This document shows, piece after piece, positions 6,396-14,082 of a DNA stretch of 28,159 bases. This stretch comes from DATJLQ01 sp035509415. Lineage in GTDB: Bacteria; Pseudomonadota; Alphaproteobacteria; JACZXZ01. Where the stretch lies: the NCBI GenBank assembly GCA_035509415.1, contig DATJLQ010000155.1, positions 1-28,159 of the forward strand, in the 5' to 3' direction. The number at the start of each line of letters is the position of its first letter. The first letter of the stretch is position 1. Under the pieces are notes generated by a model. It had not been told where the DNA came from. It made no database searches and saw only the letters and a list, made by a program, of their open reading frames with translations. The position numbers and the translations under genes were made by a program.

Positions 6396-7031
6396 CTACT
6401 TGTTCGGCTGGGGCGTGAGCCGCAGATAGGGCTTGAGCGTCTTCCAGCCCTTGGGGAACTTGGTCTTCGCGACCTCGTCGGTGACCGAGGGGACGATGAT
6501 CACGTCGTCGCCCTGCTTCCAGTTGACCGGCGTCGCGACCGAGAATTTGTCCGTGAGCTGCATCGAATCGACGACGCGCAGAATCTCGTCGAAGTTGCGG
6601 CCCGTGGTCTGCGGGTAGGTGATCATCAGGCGCACCTTCTTCTTGGGATCGATCACGAACACGGTGCGCACCGTGTACACCTCGTCATGCGCGGGATGCA
6701 TCATGCCGTAGAGATTCGCGACCTTGCGGTCCGCGTCGGCGATGATCGGGAAGCCGACCTTGGTGTGCTGCGTCTCCTCGATGTCCTTGACCCAGCCGCC
6801 GTGGGACGTGATCGGATCGACCGAGAGGCCGATCACCTTGACGTTGCGCTTGGCGAACTCGGGCAGCAGCTTCCCCACATAGCCGAGCTCGGTGGTGCAG
6901 ACGGGCGTGAAGTCCTTCGGATGCGAGAACAGGATGCCCCAGCTGTCGCCGAGCCATTGATGGAAGCTGATCTTGCCCTGGGTGGTGTCGGCCTCGAAGT
7001 CGGGGGCGGTGTCGCCGAGACGGAGCGTCAT
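6396..7031 (-). CDS. 1-Cys peroxiredoxin (Prx6 family)
   Basis: The product is 211 aa with an AhpC/TSA domain and the long C-terminal extension of the Prx6 group. The only cysteine is the peroxidatic C45 in DFTPVCTTELG, so it uses an external thiol for recycling, possibly glutathione or glutaredoxin; grxC is 5 kb away. It has a GDSWG segment near residues 28-32, which in mammalian PRDX6 contains the phospholipase serine; that activity is not implied here. AAGGAGG lies about 6 bases before the ATG. It is transcribed leftward, converging on dps, from its own promoter at 7109-7137. Confidence 0.95.
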   Translation of the reverse strand: MTLRLGDTAPDFEADTTQGKISFHQWLGDSWGILFSHPKDFTPVCTTELGYVGKLLPEFAKRNVKVIGLSVDPITSHGGWVKDIEETQHTKVGFPIIADADRKVANLYGMMHPAHDEVYTVRTVFVIDPKKKVRLMITYPQTTGRNFDEILRVVDSMQLTDKFSVATPVNWKQGDDVIIVPSVTDEVAKTKFPKGWKTLKPYLRLTPQPNK

Positions 7032-7108
7032 GGTCTCCTCCTTGGATTGGGCGCCGGTTGCGTGCGGGTCCCTTTGGCCTGCGTGGCACGGCGTCCGCGA
7101 TGGCGTTC

Positions 7109-7137
7109 GATATAGACCCGCTTTGGCGGGTTCTCAA
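7109..7137 (-). promoter_or_regulatory. Promoter of the 1-Cys peroxiredoxin gene
   Basis: On the minus strand TTGAGA (7137-7132) and TATATC (7114-7109) are separated by exactly 17 bases. This is one of the clearest sigma-70-type promoters in the window. The start point would be near 7102, about 70 bases before the ATG. Confidence 0.75.
7116..7131. promoter_or_regulatory. Operator-like inverted repeat between -35 and -10 of the peroxiredoxin promoter
   Basis: ACCCGC-TTTG-GCGGGT is a perfect 6-base inverted repeat with a 4-base centre, filling 16 of the 17 spacer bases between the -35 and -10. A protein bound here would block or reshape RNA polymerase binding. The regulator is unknown. It does not resemble the CGATC-ATAA-GATCG dyad upstream of ahpC. 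Confidence 0.6.
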
Positions 7138-7138
7138 G

Positions 7139-7182
7139 TTACGTACTGTTGAATCGTTCTAATTAACAAAATCGTCACGTAA
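7139..7182. promoter_or_regulatory. AT-rich upstream element with TTACGT...ACGTAA inverted repeat
   Basis: Just upstream of the peroxiredoxin -35, a 44-base AT-rich block is bounded by TTACGT (7139-7144) and its exact inverse ACGTAA (7177-7182). AATCGT recurs inside as a direct repeat at 7152-7157 and 7170-7175. It may act as an UP element or hold activator sites. It also separates the peroxiredoxin from the end of the upstream methyltransferase gene. Confidence 0.42.
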
Positions 7183-7201
7183 TACCGTCTCTCGAGGCCG
7201 G

Positions 7202-7801
7202 CTACGTTGGGGAAACAAGCGTAGCGCTCCCGGCGTCCGCTGGCAACTTGAGGGCCGCGATTCGCTGCACCATCGCCGGGCGCGGCATGGCCACCGCGCC
7301 ATGCTCGTAGGCGACGACCGCGAAGCGGCCGCGCGCCAGCTCGAGGAGCTCGCCGGGTGCGAGGAGGTAGTCGGGATTGCTCGGCTTCCCGAAGCGTTCG
7401 TTGCCGCGCGCGAAGGTTTCGTAGATCAAGGCGCCGCCCGGCTCGAGCGCCTCGACGAGGTGAGGGAAGAGCGGGCGCCAGAGATAATTCGCGACCACGA
7501 TGCCGGCGAAGCGGCGCTCGGCGAGCGGCCAGGGATTGCGCTCGAGATCGGCCGCGATCGTCTCGATGCCGGGCAGATCCTTGAGCGCCCCGAGGCGCGT
7601 GAGATCGATGTCGAGCGCCGCCACGGGATGGCCGCGCGCGTGGAACAAACGCGCGTGGCGCCCGGCGCCGCAGGCGAGGTCGAGCACGGGCCCGCCCGCG
7701 CGCACGAGGGGCGCAAAGCGGCGCACCCAGTCCGACGGCGCCGTCTCGGCATGGCGATCGGACGGCCCGGCGGGGGTCGTTGCGCAGGGCGCGCGCGTCA
7801 T
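7202..7801 (-). CDS. Small class I SAM-dependent methyltransferase
   Basis: The product is 199 aa from the ATG at 7801; a TTG at 7819 would add six residues. SAM-binding motif I is VLDLACGAGRH at 39-49, and the acidic end of strand 2 is in AALDIDLTRL near 61-70. It resembles short TehB/UbiE-like methyltransferases of unknown substrate. The family is too broad to name a reaction. It is leftward, divergent from the DUF1178 gene, and ends about 170 bases before the peroxiredoxin start. A weak GAGAAAG precedes the ATG. Confidence 0.85.
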   Translation of the reverse strand: MTRAPCATTPAGPSDRHAETAPSDWVRRFAPLVRAGGPVLDLACGAGRHARLFHARGHPVAALDIDLTRLGALKDLPGIETIAADLERNPWPLAERRFAGIVVANYLWRPLFPHLVEALEPGGALIYETFARGNERFGKPSNPDYLLAPGELLELARGRFAVVAYEHGAVAMPRPAMVQRIAALKLPADAGSATLVSPT

Positions 7802-7824
7802 GTTTCTTTCTCGTGACAAATCGC

Positions 7825-7830
7825 TATATT
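7825..7830 (+). promoter_or_regulatory. Candidate -10 element (TATATT) upstream of the DUF1178 gene
   Basis: TATATT matches the -10 form seen before several other genes here and lies in the short gap between divergent genes, 67 bases before the DUF1178 ATG. No good -35 is visible at the expected distance, so the promoter may need an activator or the match may be incidental. Confidence 0.35.
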
Positions 7831-7896
7831 AAGGGAAGTGCGGGCCCCGCGGCCCGTGGGCCGGACGACGCACCGCGTCGCGAAAGCAAGGACCGA

Positions 7897-8364
7897 ATGA
7901 TTCTCTATCGACTGCGTTGCGCCAAGCGTCACGAGTTCGAAGCGTGGTTCCGCGACGGCGCCGGCTACGAGGCGCAAGCGGCGAAACGCGCCATCGCCTG
8001 CCCCGAATGCGGCAGCACCAAGATCGCGAAGGCGCCCATGGCGCCGCGCCTCGCCCGCGGTCGCGCGGCGGCCGAGAACGCCGAGGCCAAGCCCGCGCCG
8101 GCAACCCAAGGGGCGCCGCAGCCGGGCACGACCATGGTCTCGGTGCGCGAGGCGCGCGCGGCCCTCGAGGCCCTGCAAAAACGCATCGAGCAGAACTGCG
8201 ACTATGTCGGCGAGCGTTTTGCCGAGGAGGCGCGCAAGATCCATTACGGCGAGGTCGCGGCGCGCGACATCTACGGCGAGACCAGCGACGAGGACGCGGC
8301 CGCGCTTGCCGACGAAGGGGTCGAGTTCCAGCGCATTCCCTGGGTCCGCCGCCGCGAGAGCTGA
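7897..8364 (+). CDS. DUF1178 family protein
   Basis: The product is 155 aa from the ATG at 7897, with AAGGA four bases before it. The N-terminus (ILYRLRCAKRHEFEAWF) and a cysteine knuckle C35-P-E-C38 give a small zinc-ribbon-like module, together with C8. A proline/alanine-rich linker follows (about 50-80), then a helical C-terminal region with ERFAEEARKIHYGE and RDIYGETSDEDAAAL, hallmarks of DUF1178. Function is unknown. The family is found mostly in proteobacteria near grxC, the Nit-type amidase and ubiG. Here it is cut off from grxC and the amidase by the peroxide-defence block. It converges on ubiG with 38 bases between. Confidence 0.9.
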   Translation: MILYRLRCAKRHEFEAWFRDGAGYEAQAAKRAIACPECGSTKIAKAPMAPRLARGRAAAENAEAKPAPATQGAPQPGTTMVSVREARAALEALQKRIEQNCDYVGERFAEEARKIHYGEVAARDIYGETSDEDAAALADEGVEFQRIPWVRRRES

Positions 8365-8402
8365 GCCCACGGGAACTATGCCCGCAAGAGCCGCGCCCGC
8401 GC

Positions 8403-9185
8403 TCACGCCCGCTCCACCAACGCCATGTAATTGACCGCGAGATCGTCGCCGAGCGCGAAGCGCCCGGTGATCGGGCTGTAGACCACACCCGTGAGCGCTG
8501 CAATGCGGCCGCCATGGGCGCGCAAGGCCTTGGCGAGCTCGGAGGGACGCAAGAATCGGTTCCAATCGTGGGTCCCGCGCGGGAGCCAGCGCAGCACCAT
8601 CTCGGCGCCGACGATCGCGAAGGCGTAGCTCTGGAGCGTGCGGTTGAGGGTGGCCAGAATCATGAGGCCGCCGGGCTTCACGAGCGCCAGCGACGCCGCG
8701 AGGAACGCGTCCACGTCCGCCACGTGCTCGACCACTTCCATGTTCAGCACGAGATCGAAGCGCTGCCCTTCTGCCGCGAGCGCCTCGGCGCTGGTCGCGC
8801 GATATTCGATCGCGAGGCCGTTGACCGCCGCGTGGCGCCGCGCCGCCTCGACATTGCGCTCGGCCGCGTCGATCCCCACGACGCGCGCGCCGAGCCGCGC
8901 CAAGGGCTCGGTCAAGAGCCCGCCGCCGCAGCCGATGTCGAGAATGGCGAGCCCGTCCAAGGGACGCAGCGCCTTCGCGTCGCGGCCGAAGCGGCGCAAT
9001 GCCGCGTCGCGCACATAGGCGAGGCGCACCGGGTTGAGCTTGTGGAGCGGCTTGAACTCGCCCGCCTCGTCCCACCAGGCGTCGGCAAGGGCGCCGAAGC
9101 GCTCGACCTCGCGCGCGTCGATGCTCGCCGCCGCCGCCCCGGAGCCGGCCTCTACCGTCGCGCGCTCGTCCGTCCCTCCAGCCAT
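8403..9185 (-). CDS. ubiG: Ubiquinone biosynthesis O-methyltransferase UbiG
   Basis: The product is 260 aa from the ATG at 9185 (GAGGCGAGA precedes it); the frame runs on upstream without family similarity. UbiG signatures are FGALADAWWDEAGEFKPLHK near 30-49, SAM motif I ILDIGCGGGLL at 81-91, and NMEVVEHV in the middle. The C-terminal YSPITGRFALGDDLAVNYM is also typical. UbiG performs both O-methylations of the ubiquinone ring at the membrane surface. It is divergent from lysC with about 200 bases between. ubiG next to lysC is common in alphaproteobacteria. Confidence 0.95.
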   Translation of the reverse strand: MAGGTDERATVEAGSGAAAASIDAREVERFGALADAWWDEAGEFKPLHKLNPVRLAYVRDAALRRFGRDAKALRPLDGLAILDIGCGGGLLTEPLARLGARVVGIDAAERNVEAARRHAAVNGLAIEYRATSAEALAAEGQRFDLVLNMEVVEHVADVDAFLAASLALVKPGGLMILATLNRTLQSYAFAIVGAEMVLRWLPRGTHDWNRFLRPSELAKALRAHGGRIAALTGVVYSPITGRFALGDDLAVNYMALVERA

Positions 9186-9267
9186 TCTCGCCTCGAAGTT
9201 CGCCCCAGGCCGCCCATGGCACCCGCTCGACCGGCCCAAACCCTTGGAATCCCGTCCGCGGGCGGGC

Positions 9268-9297
9268 TTGCGGGACCGGCACCGAATTCAGTATGTA
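9268..9297 (+). promoter_or_regulatory. Probable lysC promoter
   Basis: TTGCGG at 9268-9273 and TATGTA at 9292-9297 are 18 bases apart, with a predicted start near 9304 and a leader of about 83 bases. It overlaps the ubiG promoter on the other strand, so the two divergent genes would compete for polymerase. Confidence 0.5.
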
Positions 9298-9318
9298 TAG
9301 CCCGCCTTCCGGCGGCAA
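9290..9318 (-). promoter_or_regulatory. Probable ubiG promoter
   Basis: On the minus strand TTGCCG (9318-9313) and CATACT (9295-9290) are 17 bases apart. The predicted start near 9283 gives a leader of about 98 bases. The spacer contains the CCGCC-TTCC-GGCGG dyad of 9302-9315. Confidence 0.5.
9302..9315. promoter_or_regulatory. CCGCC-TTCC-GGCGG dyad at the start of the lysC leader
   Basis: A perfect 5-base inverted repeat with a 4-base loop lies at the predicted lysC transcript start and within the ubiG promoter spacer. It could be a shared operator or a 5' hairpin that stabilises lysC RNA. No lysine riboswitch architecture was recognised here. Confidence 0.4.
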
Positions 9319-9386
9319 CCCGAGTGCATTCTCGACCCCAACAGGAGCCCGTCCCTCGCCCGGCGGCGATGGGCGGCTGAAAGCGC

Positions 9387-10607
9387 ATGGCTCGAATCGT
9401 CCAGAAATACGGCGGCACCTCGGTCGCCGACATGACGCGCATCCGCCACGTCGCGGCGCGCGTCAAGGCCGAGGTCGAGGCCGGCAACGAAGTCGCGGTC
9501 GTGGTTTCGGCCATGGCGGGCGAGACGGACAAGCTCGTGGCGCTCGCCGAGGCGGCGAACCCGGTGCATGACGCGCGCGAGTACGACGTCGTGGTTTCGT
9601 CGGGCGAGCAGGTGACCGCCGGGCTCCTGGCGCTCGCGCTTCAGGCCGAGGGCGTCGACGCGCGCTCCTGGCTCGGCTGGCAGATTCCGCTCGCGACCGA
9701 CGACGTGCACGGGAAGGCGCGCATCGAGGGCATCGAGGGCGCCGAGCTCCTGCGCCGCATGGCGACGGGCCAGGTGCCGGTCGTGGCCGGCTTCCAGGGC
9801 ATCGGCCCGGACCGGCGCATCACGACCTTGGGGCGCGGCGGCTCGGATACCTCGGCCGTCGCACTCGCCGCCGCCCTCGGCGCCGACCGCTGCGACATCC
9901 TGAAGGACGTCGAGGGCATCTACACCGCCGATCCGCGCATCGTTGCGAAGGCGCGCAAGCTCGGTAAAATCACCTACGAGGAGATGCTGGAGATGTCGTC
10001 CCTCGGCGCCAAGGTGCTCCAGACCCGCGCCGTCGAGATGGCCATGAAGCACCATGTCCGGCTCCAGGTCGTCTCCAGCTTCAACAACGAGCCGGGCACC
10101 TTGGTCGTGGGGGAGGACGAGATCGTGGAATCGGCAGTCGTGAGCGGCATCACCTACGATCGCAACGAGGCGAAGATCACGCTCGCGGGGGTCGCCGACC
10201 GGCCGGGAGTCGCGGCCGCGATCTTCGGCCCGCTTGCGCAGGCGAACGTCAACGTCGACATGATCGTCCAGAGCTCGTCCCAGGACGGCAAGACGACCGA
10301 CCTCACCTTCACCGTCGCGCGCGGCGACCTGAAGCAGGCGATCCACGTGCTCGAGGGGCAGCGCAAGATTCTCGGCTACCAGCACCTCGTGCCCGACCCG
10401 AGCGTGGTCAAGGTGTCGGCGATCGGCGTCGGCATGCGCACCCACGCGGGCGTCGCCCAGCAGATGTTCACCACGCTCGCCAAGGAAGGCATCAACATCC
10501 AGGTCATCTCGACCTCGGAGATCAAGGTCAGCGTCCTGATCGACGAGAAATACACCGAGCTCGCGCTGCGCGCGCTTCACGCCGCCTACGGCCTCGACAG
10601 CGCCTGA
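9387..10607 (+). CDS. lysC: Aspartate kinase
   Basis: The product is 406 aa, a monofunctional aspartokinase of the usual alphaproteobacterial length. The kinase domain begins with KYGGTSV at 7-13 and contains GRGGSDTSA at 149-157 and DVEGIYTADPR at 174-184. Two ACT domains follow (about 264-340 and 345-406), which normally bind lysine and/or threonine for feedback inhibition. It phosphorylates aspartate in the first step to lysine, threonine, methionine and diaminopimelate. It heads a rightward run; the next gene starts 4 bases after its stop. The ribosome-binding site is weak (GGGCGG/GAAAG region). Confidence 0.97.
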   Translation: MARIVQKYGGTSVADMTRIRHVAARVKAEVEAGNEVAVVVSAMAGETDKLVALAEAANPVHDAREYDVVVSSGEQVTAGLLALALQAEGVDARSWLGWQIPLATDDVHGKARIEGIEGAELLRRMATGQVPVVAGFQGIGPDRRITTLGRGGSDTSAVALAAALGADRCDILKDVEGIYTADPRIVAKARKLGKITYEEMLEMSSLGAKVLQTRAVEMAMKHHVRLQVVSSFNNEPGTLVVGEDEIVESAVVSGITYDRNEAKITLAGVADRPGVAAAIFGPLAQANVNVDMIVQSSSQDGKTTDLTFTVARGDLKQAIHVLEGQRKILGYQHLVPDPSVVKVSAIGVGMRTHAGVAQQMFTTLAKEGINIQVISTSEIKVSVLIDEKYTELALRALHAAYGLDSA

Positions 10608-10611
10608 GATC

Positions 10612-11649
10612 ATGGAACCCGCGAGCGCCCGCGCCCACCTGGACCGGCTCTGGCACCGCGGCGTCCAATTCCTGGGCGCGAGAGTCGCGATCATGGGGGG
10701 CGCCATGACCTGGGTGTCGGAACGCCATCTGGTGGCCGCGATCTCGAACGCGGGCGGCTTCGGCGTGATCGCGTGCGGTGCCATGGAGCCGGACCAGCTC
10801 GCGGCCGAGATCGCCGGCACGCGCGCCCTCACCGCGAAGCCCTTCGGCGTCAACCTGATCGTGATGCACCCGTCGCTCGACCGGCTGGTCGAGGCGTGCA
10901 TCGAGAACGGCGTGAGCCACGTGGTGTTCGCGGGCGGCATGCCTAGTGGCGCGCATCTGAAGCGCCTCAAGGCCGAGGGCATCCGCACCATGGGCTTCGC
11001 GCCGGCGTTGGCGTTCGCGAAGAAGCTCGTGCGCATGGGCATCGACGGGCTCGTGATCGAGGGTGCCGAGGCGGGCGGCCATATCGGCGCGGTCTCGACC
11101 TCGGTGCTGGCGCAGGAGATCCTGCCCCAGATCCGCGAGGTGCCGGTGTTCGTCGCGGGTGGGATCGGGCGCGGCGAGGCGATCCTGGCCTATCTCGAGA
11201 TGGGGGCCGCGGGCTGCCAGCTCGGCACGCGCTTCGTGTGCGCGGCCGAATCGATCGCGCACCCGGCCTTCAAGGAGGCCTTCATCCGCGCCGACGCGCG
11301 CGACGCCATGCCGTCGGTGCAGCTCGACCCGCGCTTCCCGGTGATCCCGGTACGCGCGCTGGCGAACCGCGCGACCGATCTCTTCGTCGAGGCCCAACGC
11401 GACATGATCGCGCGCTACAATCGGGGCGAGATCTCGAAGGAGGCGGCCCAGCTCGGGATCGAGCGCTTCTGGGCGGGCGCCTTGCGCCGCGCCGTGATCG
11501 AGGGCGACGTCGAGACCGGCTCGCTCATGGCGGGGCAGAGTGTCGGCATGGTGTCGCGCGCGCAATCGACGGCCGAGATCATCGACGAGCTGGTCGACCA
11601 GGCGGTCGCGGCGCTCGAGGCAAGGGAGCGGCTCGGAGCCGCAAGCTGA
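10612..11649 (+). CDS. Nitronate monooxygenase-like FMN flavoprotein
   Basis: The product is 345 aa, a TIM-barrel flavoprotein of the 2-nitropropane dioxygenase/FabK group. Visible hallmarks are MGGAMTWVSERHLVAAISNAGGFG near the N-terminus, GVNLIVMHP, the phosphate-binding VIEGAEAGGHIG, VPVFVAGGIG and GCQLGTRFV. The family oxidises toxic nitronates such as propionate 3-nitronate, but related proteins are enoyl-ACP reductases (FabK); FabK usually sits with fatty-acid genes, not here. It is tightly packed between lysC (4-base gap) and ptsP (one-base TGATG overlap), so translation is probably coupled. Substrate uncertain. Confidence 0.88.
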   Translation: MEPASARAHLDRLWHRGVQFLGARVAIMGGAMTWVSERHLVAAISNAGGFGVIACGAMEPDQLAAEIAGTRALTAKPFGVNLIVMHPSLDRLVEACIENGVSHVVFAGGMPSGAHLKRLKAEGIRTMGFAPALAFAKKLVRMGIDGLVIEGAEAGGHIGAVSTSVLAQEILPQIREVPVFVAGGIGRGEAILAYLEMGAAGCQLGTRFVCAAESIAHPAFKEAFIRADARDAMPSVQLDPRFPVIPVRALANRATDLFVEAQRDMIARYNRGEISKEAAQLGIERFWAGALRRAVIEGDVETGSLMAGQSVGMVSRAQSTAEIIDELVDQAVAALEARERLGAAS

Positions 11650-13919
11650 TGGCGGAATCGGGGGGCTGGGTCGGCGCGCGCAGGCTGTTGAAGCGCTTGC
11701 GCGACATCATGGCCGGGGGCGGCTCCGCCCAGGACCGGCTCGACCGGATCGTGCGCGTGATCGCCGCCGACCTCGTGGCCGAGGTGTGCTCGGTCTACGT
11801 GCTGCGCGCGGGCGAGGTGCTCGAGCTGTTCGCGACCGAGGGGTTGAAGCCCGAGGCGGTGCACCGCACGCGGCTCCGCGTGGGCGAGGGCCTGGTCGGC
11901 GACGTCGCGGCCCATGCGCGGCCGATCAACCTCGCCGACGCCCAATCCCATCCCAAATTCGCCTACCGGCCGGAGACCGGCGAGGAGGTCTACCACTCCC
12001 TCGTGGGTGTCCCGGTCCAGCGCGACGGGCGCGTGCTCGGCGTGCTCGTGGTGCAGAACCGCACGCGGCGCACCTACACCGACGAGGAAGTCGAGACGCT
12101 CGAGACGGTCGCGATGGTGCTCGCCGAGACGATCGCGACCGGCGACCTGGTCGACCCGGCCGAGCGTGCGCCGACCGACGGCATCGCGGTCCTGCCGCTG
12201 CGCCTCGACGGCATGCGCATCAACGAAGGGGTCGCGATCGGCCGCGCGGTGCTGCACCACCGGCGCGTCCAGATCCGCGAGGTCGTGGCGGAGGACCCGC
12301 AGGCCGAGCTCGCGCGCCTGGACGCAGCGCTGGCGACGCTGCGCTCCTCGCTCGACGACATGATCGCGTCGCCCGAGCTCGCGGCCCACGGCGAGCCGCG
12401 CGAGGTGCTCGAGGCCTACCGGCTCATTGCGGGCGACAAGGGCTGGACCCGGCGCCTGCGCGAGGCGGCGCTCACCGGCCTCTCCGCCGAGGCCGCGGTG
12501 CAGAAGGTGCAGAACGACGCGCGCGCGCGCATGGGCTCGCTCACCGACGCCTTCTTCCGCGAGCGCTTGGCCGAGCTCGACGATCTCGGCAACCGCCTCC
12601 TGATCCATCTCGGCGCCGAGGACGATCGGCCGCGCCTCGCCGAGAACCCCGACGACATGATCATCGTCGCGCGCGAGCTCGGGCCCGCGGAGCTCCTCGA
12701 CTACGACCGGCGCAAGCTCAAGGGCCTGGTGCTCGAGGGCGGCGCACCCACGTCCCACGTCGCGATCATCGCGCGCGCGCTCAACATCCCGGTCGTGGGA
12801 CGCGTCGGCGCGGCGTTCAACAAGATCGACATGCTCGATCCCCTGATCGTCGACGGCGACAACGGCATCGTGTTCGTGCGGCCGGCCGAGGACATCGTCC
12901 AGAGCTTCGACGAGAGCGTGCGCCTGAGCGCCGAGCGAAGCGCTGCTTACGCCGCCGCGCGCGAGCTGCCCGCGGTCTCGCTCGACGGCGAGCGCGTGGC
13001 GCTCAACATCAACGCGGGCCTTCTCATCGACATGCCGCACCTCCTCGACAGCGGCGCCGACGGGATCGGCCTCTACCGCACCGAGCTCCCGTTCATGATG
13101 CGCGACAGCTTCCCGACCGTCGAGGAGCAGGCCAACACCTACGGCCGCGTGCTCGACCTCGCGGGCGGCCGGCCGGTCATCTTCCGCACCCTCGACATCG
13201 GCGGCGACAAGGCGCTGCCCTACCTTCCCGACCGGGGCGAGGAGAACCCGGCCATGGGCTGGCGCTCGATCCGCATCGGGCTCGACCGGCCGGCGATGCT
13301 GCGCCAGCAGCTGCGCGCCCTGGTGCGCGCGGCGGCCGGGCGCGACCTCCACATCATGTTCCCGATGATCGCCGAGGCGGCCGAGCTCGAAAGTGCCCGC
13401 CGCGTGCTCGCCCTCGAGCTCGAGCGCGAATCCGCGCGCGGCACGCCGCCGCCGCGCCGGCTCCGGGTCGGCGCCATGCTCGAGGTCCCCTCGCTCGTGT
13501 TCCAGATCGCGGCGCTTGCGGGCCGGGTCGATTTCGTCTCGATCGGCAGCAACGATCTTTTGCAATTCCTGTTCGCGGTCGACCGCACCAACCAGCGCCT
13601 CGCCGACCGCTACGATTTGCTCGCCCCGCCGTCCCTCGCCATGTTCCGGCGGGTCATCGTGGGGTGCAAGAAGGCGGGCATCGATGTCGGCCTGTGCGGC
13701 GAGGCGGGCTCGCGCCCGCTCGAGGCGATGGCGCTGGTCGGCCTCGGGCTCCGGAGCCTCTCGCTCGCCCCCCACGCGCTCGGGCCGGTCAAGATGATGA
13801 TCCGGAGCTTGAGGGTGCGGCCGCTCGAGGCCTATTTGAAGACCGTCATCGGCCTTCCCGACCATACGCTCCGCGAGAAGCTGCGCGGCTACGCGCGCGA
13901 TCACGGGGTTGTCATTTAA
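11649..13919 (+). CDS. ptsP: Phosphoenolpyruvate-protein phosphotransferase PtsP (enzyme I of the nitrogen PTS)
   Basis: The product is 756 aa from the ATG at 11649, overlapping the previous stop by one base; the longer open frame upstream lies within that gene. Domain order: GAF (about 28-165), PEP-utiliser N-terminal region, the swivelling domain with phospho-accepting H370 in GGAPTSHVAIIARALNIPVV, and a C-terminal TIM barrel with GLYRTELPFM, RTLDIGGDK, SIGSNDLLQF and catalytic Cys near 683 in GLCGEAGS. It transfers phosphate from PEP to NPr and then EIIA-Ntr, a regulatory chain that senses nitrogen status through the GAF domain. lysC-ptsP-prfA proximity is a familiar alphaproteobacterial order. 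Confidence 0.97.
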   Translation: MAESGGWVGARRLLKRLRDIMAGGGSAQDRLDRIVRVIAADLVAEVCSVYVLRAGEVLELFATEGLKPEAVHRTRLRVGEGLVGDVAAHARPINLADAQSHPKFAYRPETGEEVYHSLVGVPVQRDGRVLGVLVVQNRTRRTYTDEEVETLETVAMVLAETIATGDLVDPAERAPTDGIAVLPLRLDGMRINEGVAIGRAVLHHRRVQIREVVAEDPQAELARLDAALATLRSSLDDMIASPELAAHGEPREVLEAYRLIAGDKGWTRRLREAALTGLSAEAAVQKVQNDARARMGSLTDAFFRERLAELDDLGNRLLIHLGAEDDRPRLAENPDDMIIVARELGPAELLDYDRRKLKGLVLEGGAPTSHVAIIARALNIPVVGRVGAAFNKIDMLDPLIVDGDNGIVFVRPAEDIVQSFDESVRLSAERSAAYAAARELPAVSLDGERVALNINAGLLIDMPHLLDSGADGIGLYRTELPFMMRDSFPTVEEQANTYGRVLDLAGGRPVIFRTLDIGGDKALPYLPDRGEENPAMGWRSIRIGLDRPAMLRQQLRALVRAAAGRDLHIMFPMIAEAAELESARRVLALELERESARGTPPPRRLRVGAMLEVPSLVFQIAALAGRVDFVSIGSNDLLQFLFAVDRTNQRLADRYDLLAPPSLAMFRRVIVGCKKAGIDVGLCGEAGSRPLEAMALVGLGLRSLSLAPHALGPVKMMIRSLRVRPLEAYLKTVIGLPDHTLREKLRGYARDHGVVI

Positions 13920-13983
13920 GGCAATCGGCTCAAGGGCCTGGAGCCCGGATTTCGAGCGCCCAGGCGGCTGTAATCGATTGCCT
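13919..13983. terminator. Long inverted repeat after ptsP, possible terminator or structured element
   Basis: AGGCAATCG (13919-13927) is exactly inverted as CGATTGCCT (13975-13983). Between the arms lies a smaller GGGC-CTGGA-GCCC hairpin (13934-13946). The distal arm is followed by a pyrimidine-rich CCTTTCTTTG. The 47-base loop makes it unlike a simple intrinsic terminator; the T-rich tail supports 3'-end formation weakly. Confidence 0.4.
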
Positions 13984-14082
13984 CGACAGGCCTTTCTTTG
14001 CTAAGACCATGGCGCTGGGGGACGCGGACCCGGGGACGCCGGCGGGGGCTGGGCGCCGATGGGTCGAGGCAAGAGAGCCGAG

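Noticed and set aside
6396..7031. Phospholipase A2 function of the 1-Cys peroxiredoxin from its GDSWG segment
   Set aside because: The segment is common in Prx6-type proteins and is not enough to claim lipase activity.
9298..9386. Lysine riboswitch in the lysC leader
   Set aside because: The leader is under 100 bases with one short hairpin; the multi-helix lysine aptamer needs more and was not recognised.
11415..13904. Very long antisense open frame opposite ptsP (and a +1-type frame over the same region)
   Set aside because: The sense frame is a full, well-conserved PtsP; the others are composition artefacts with no motifs.
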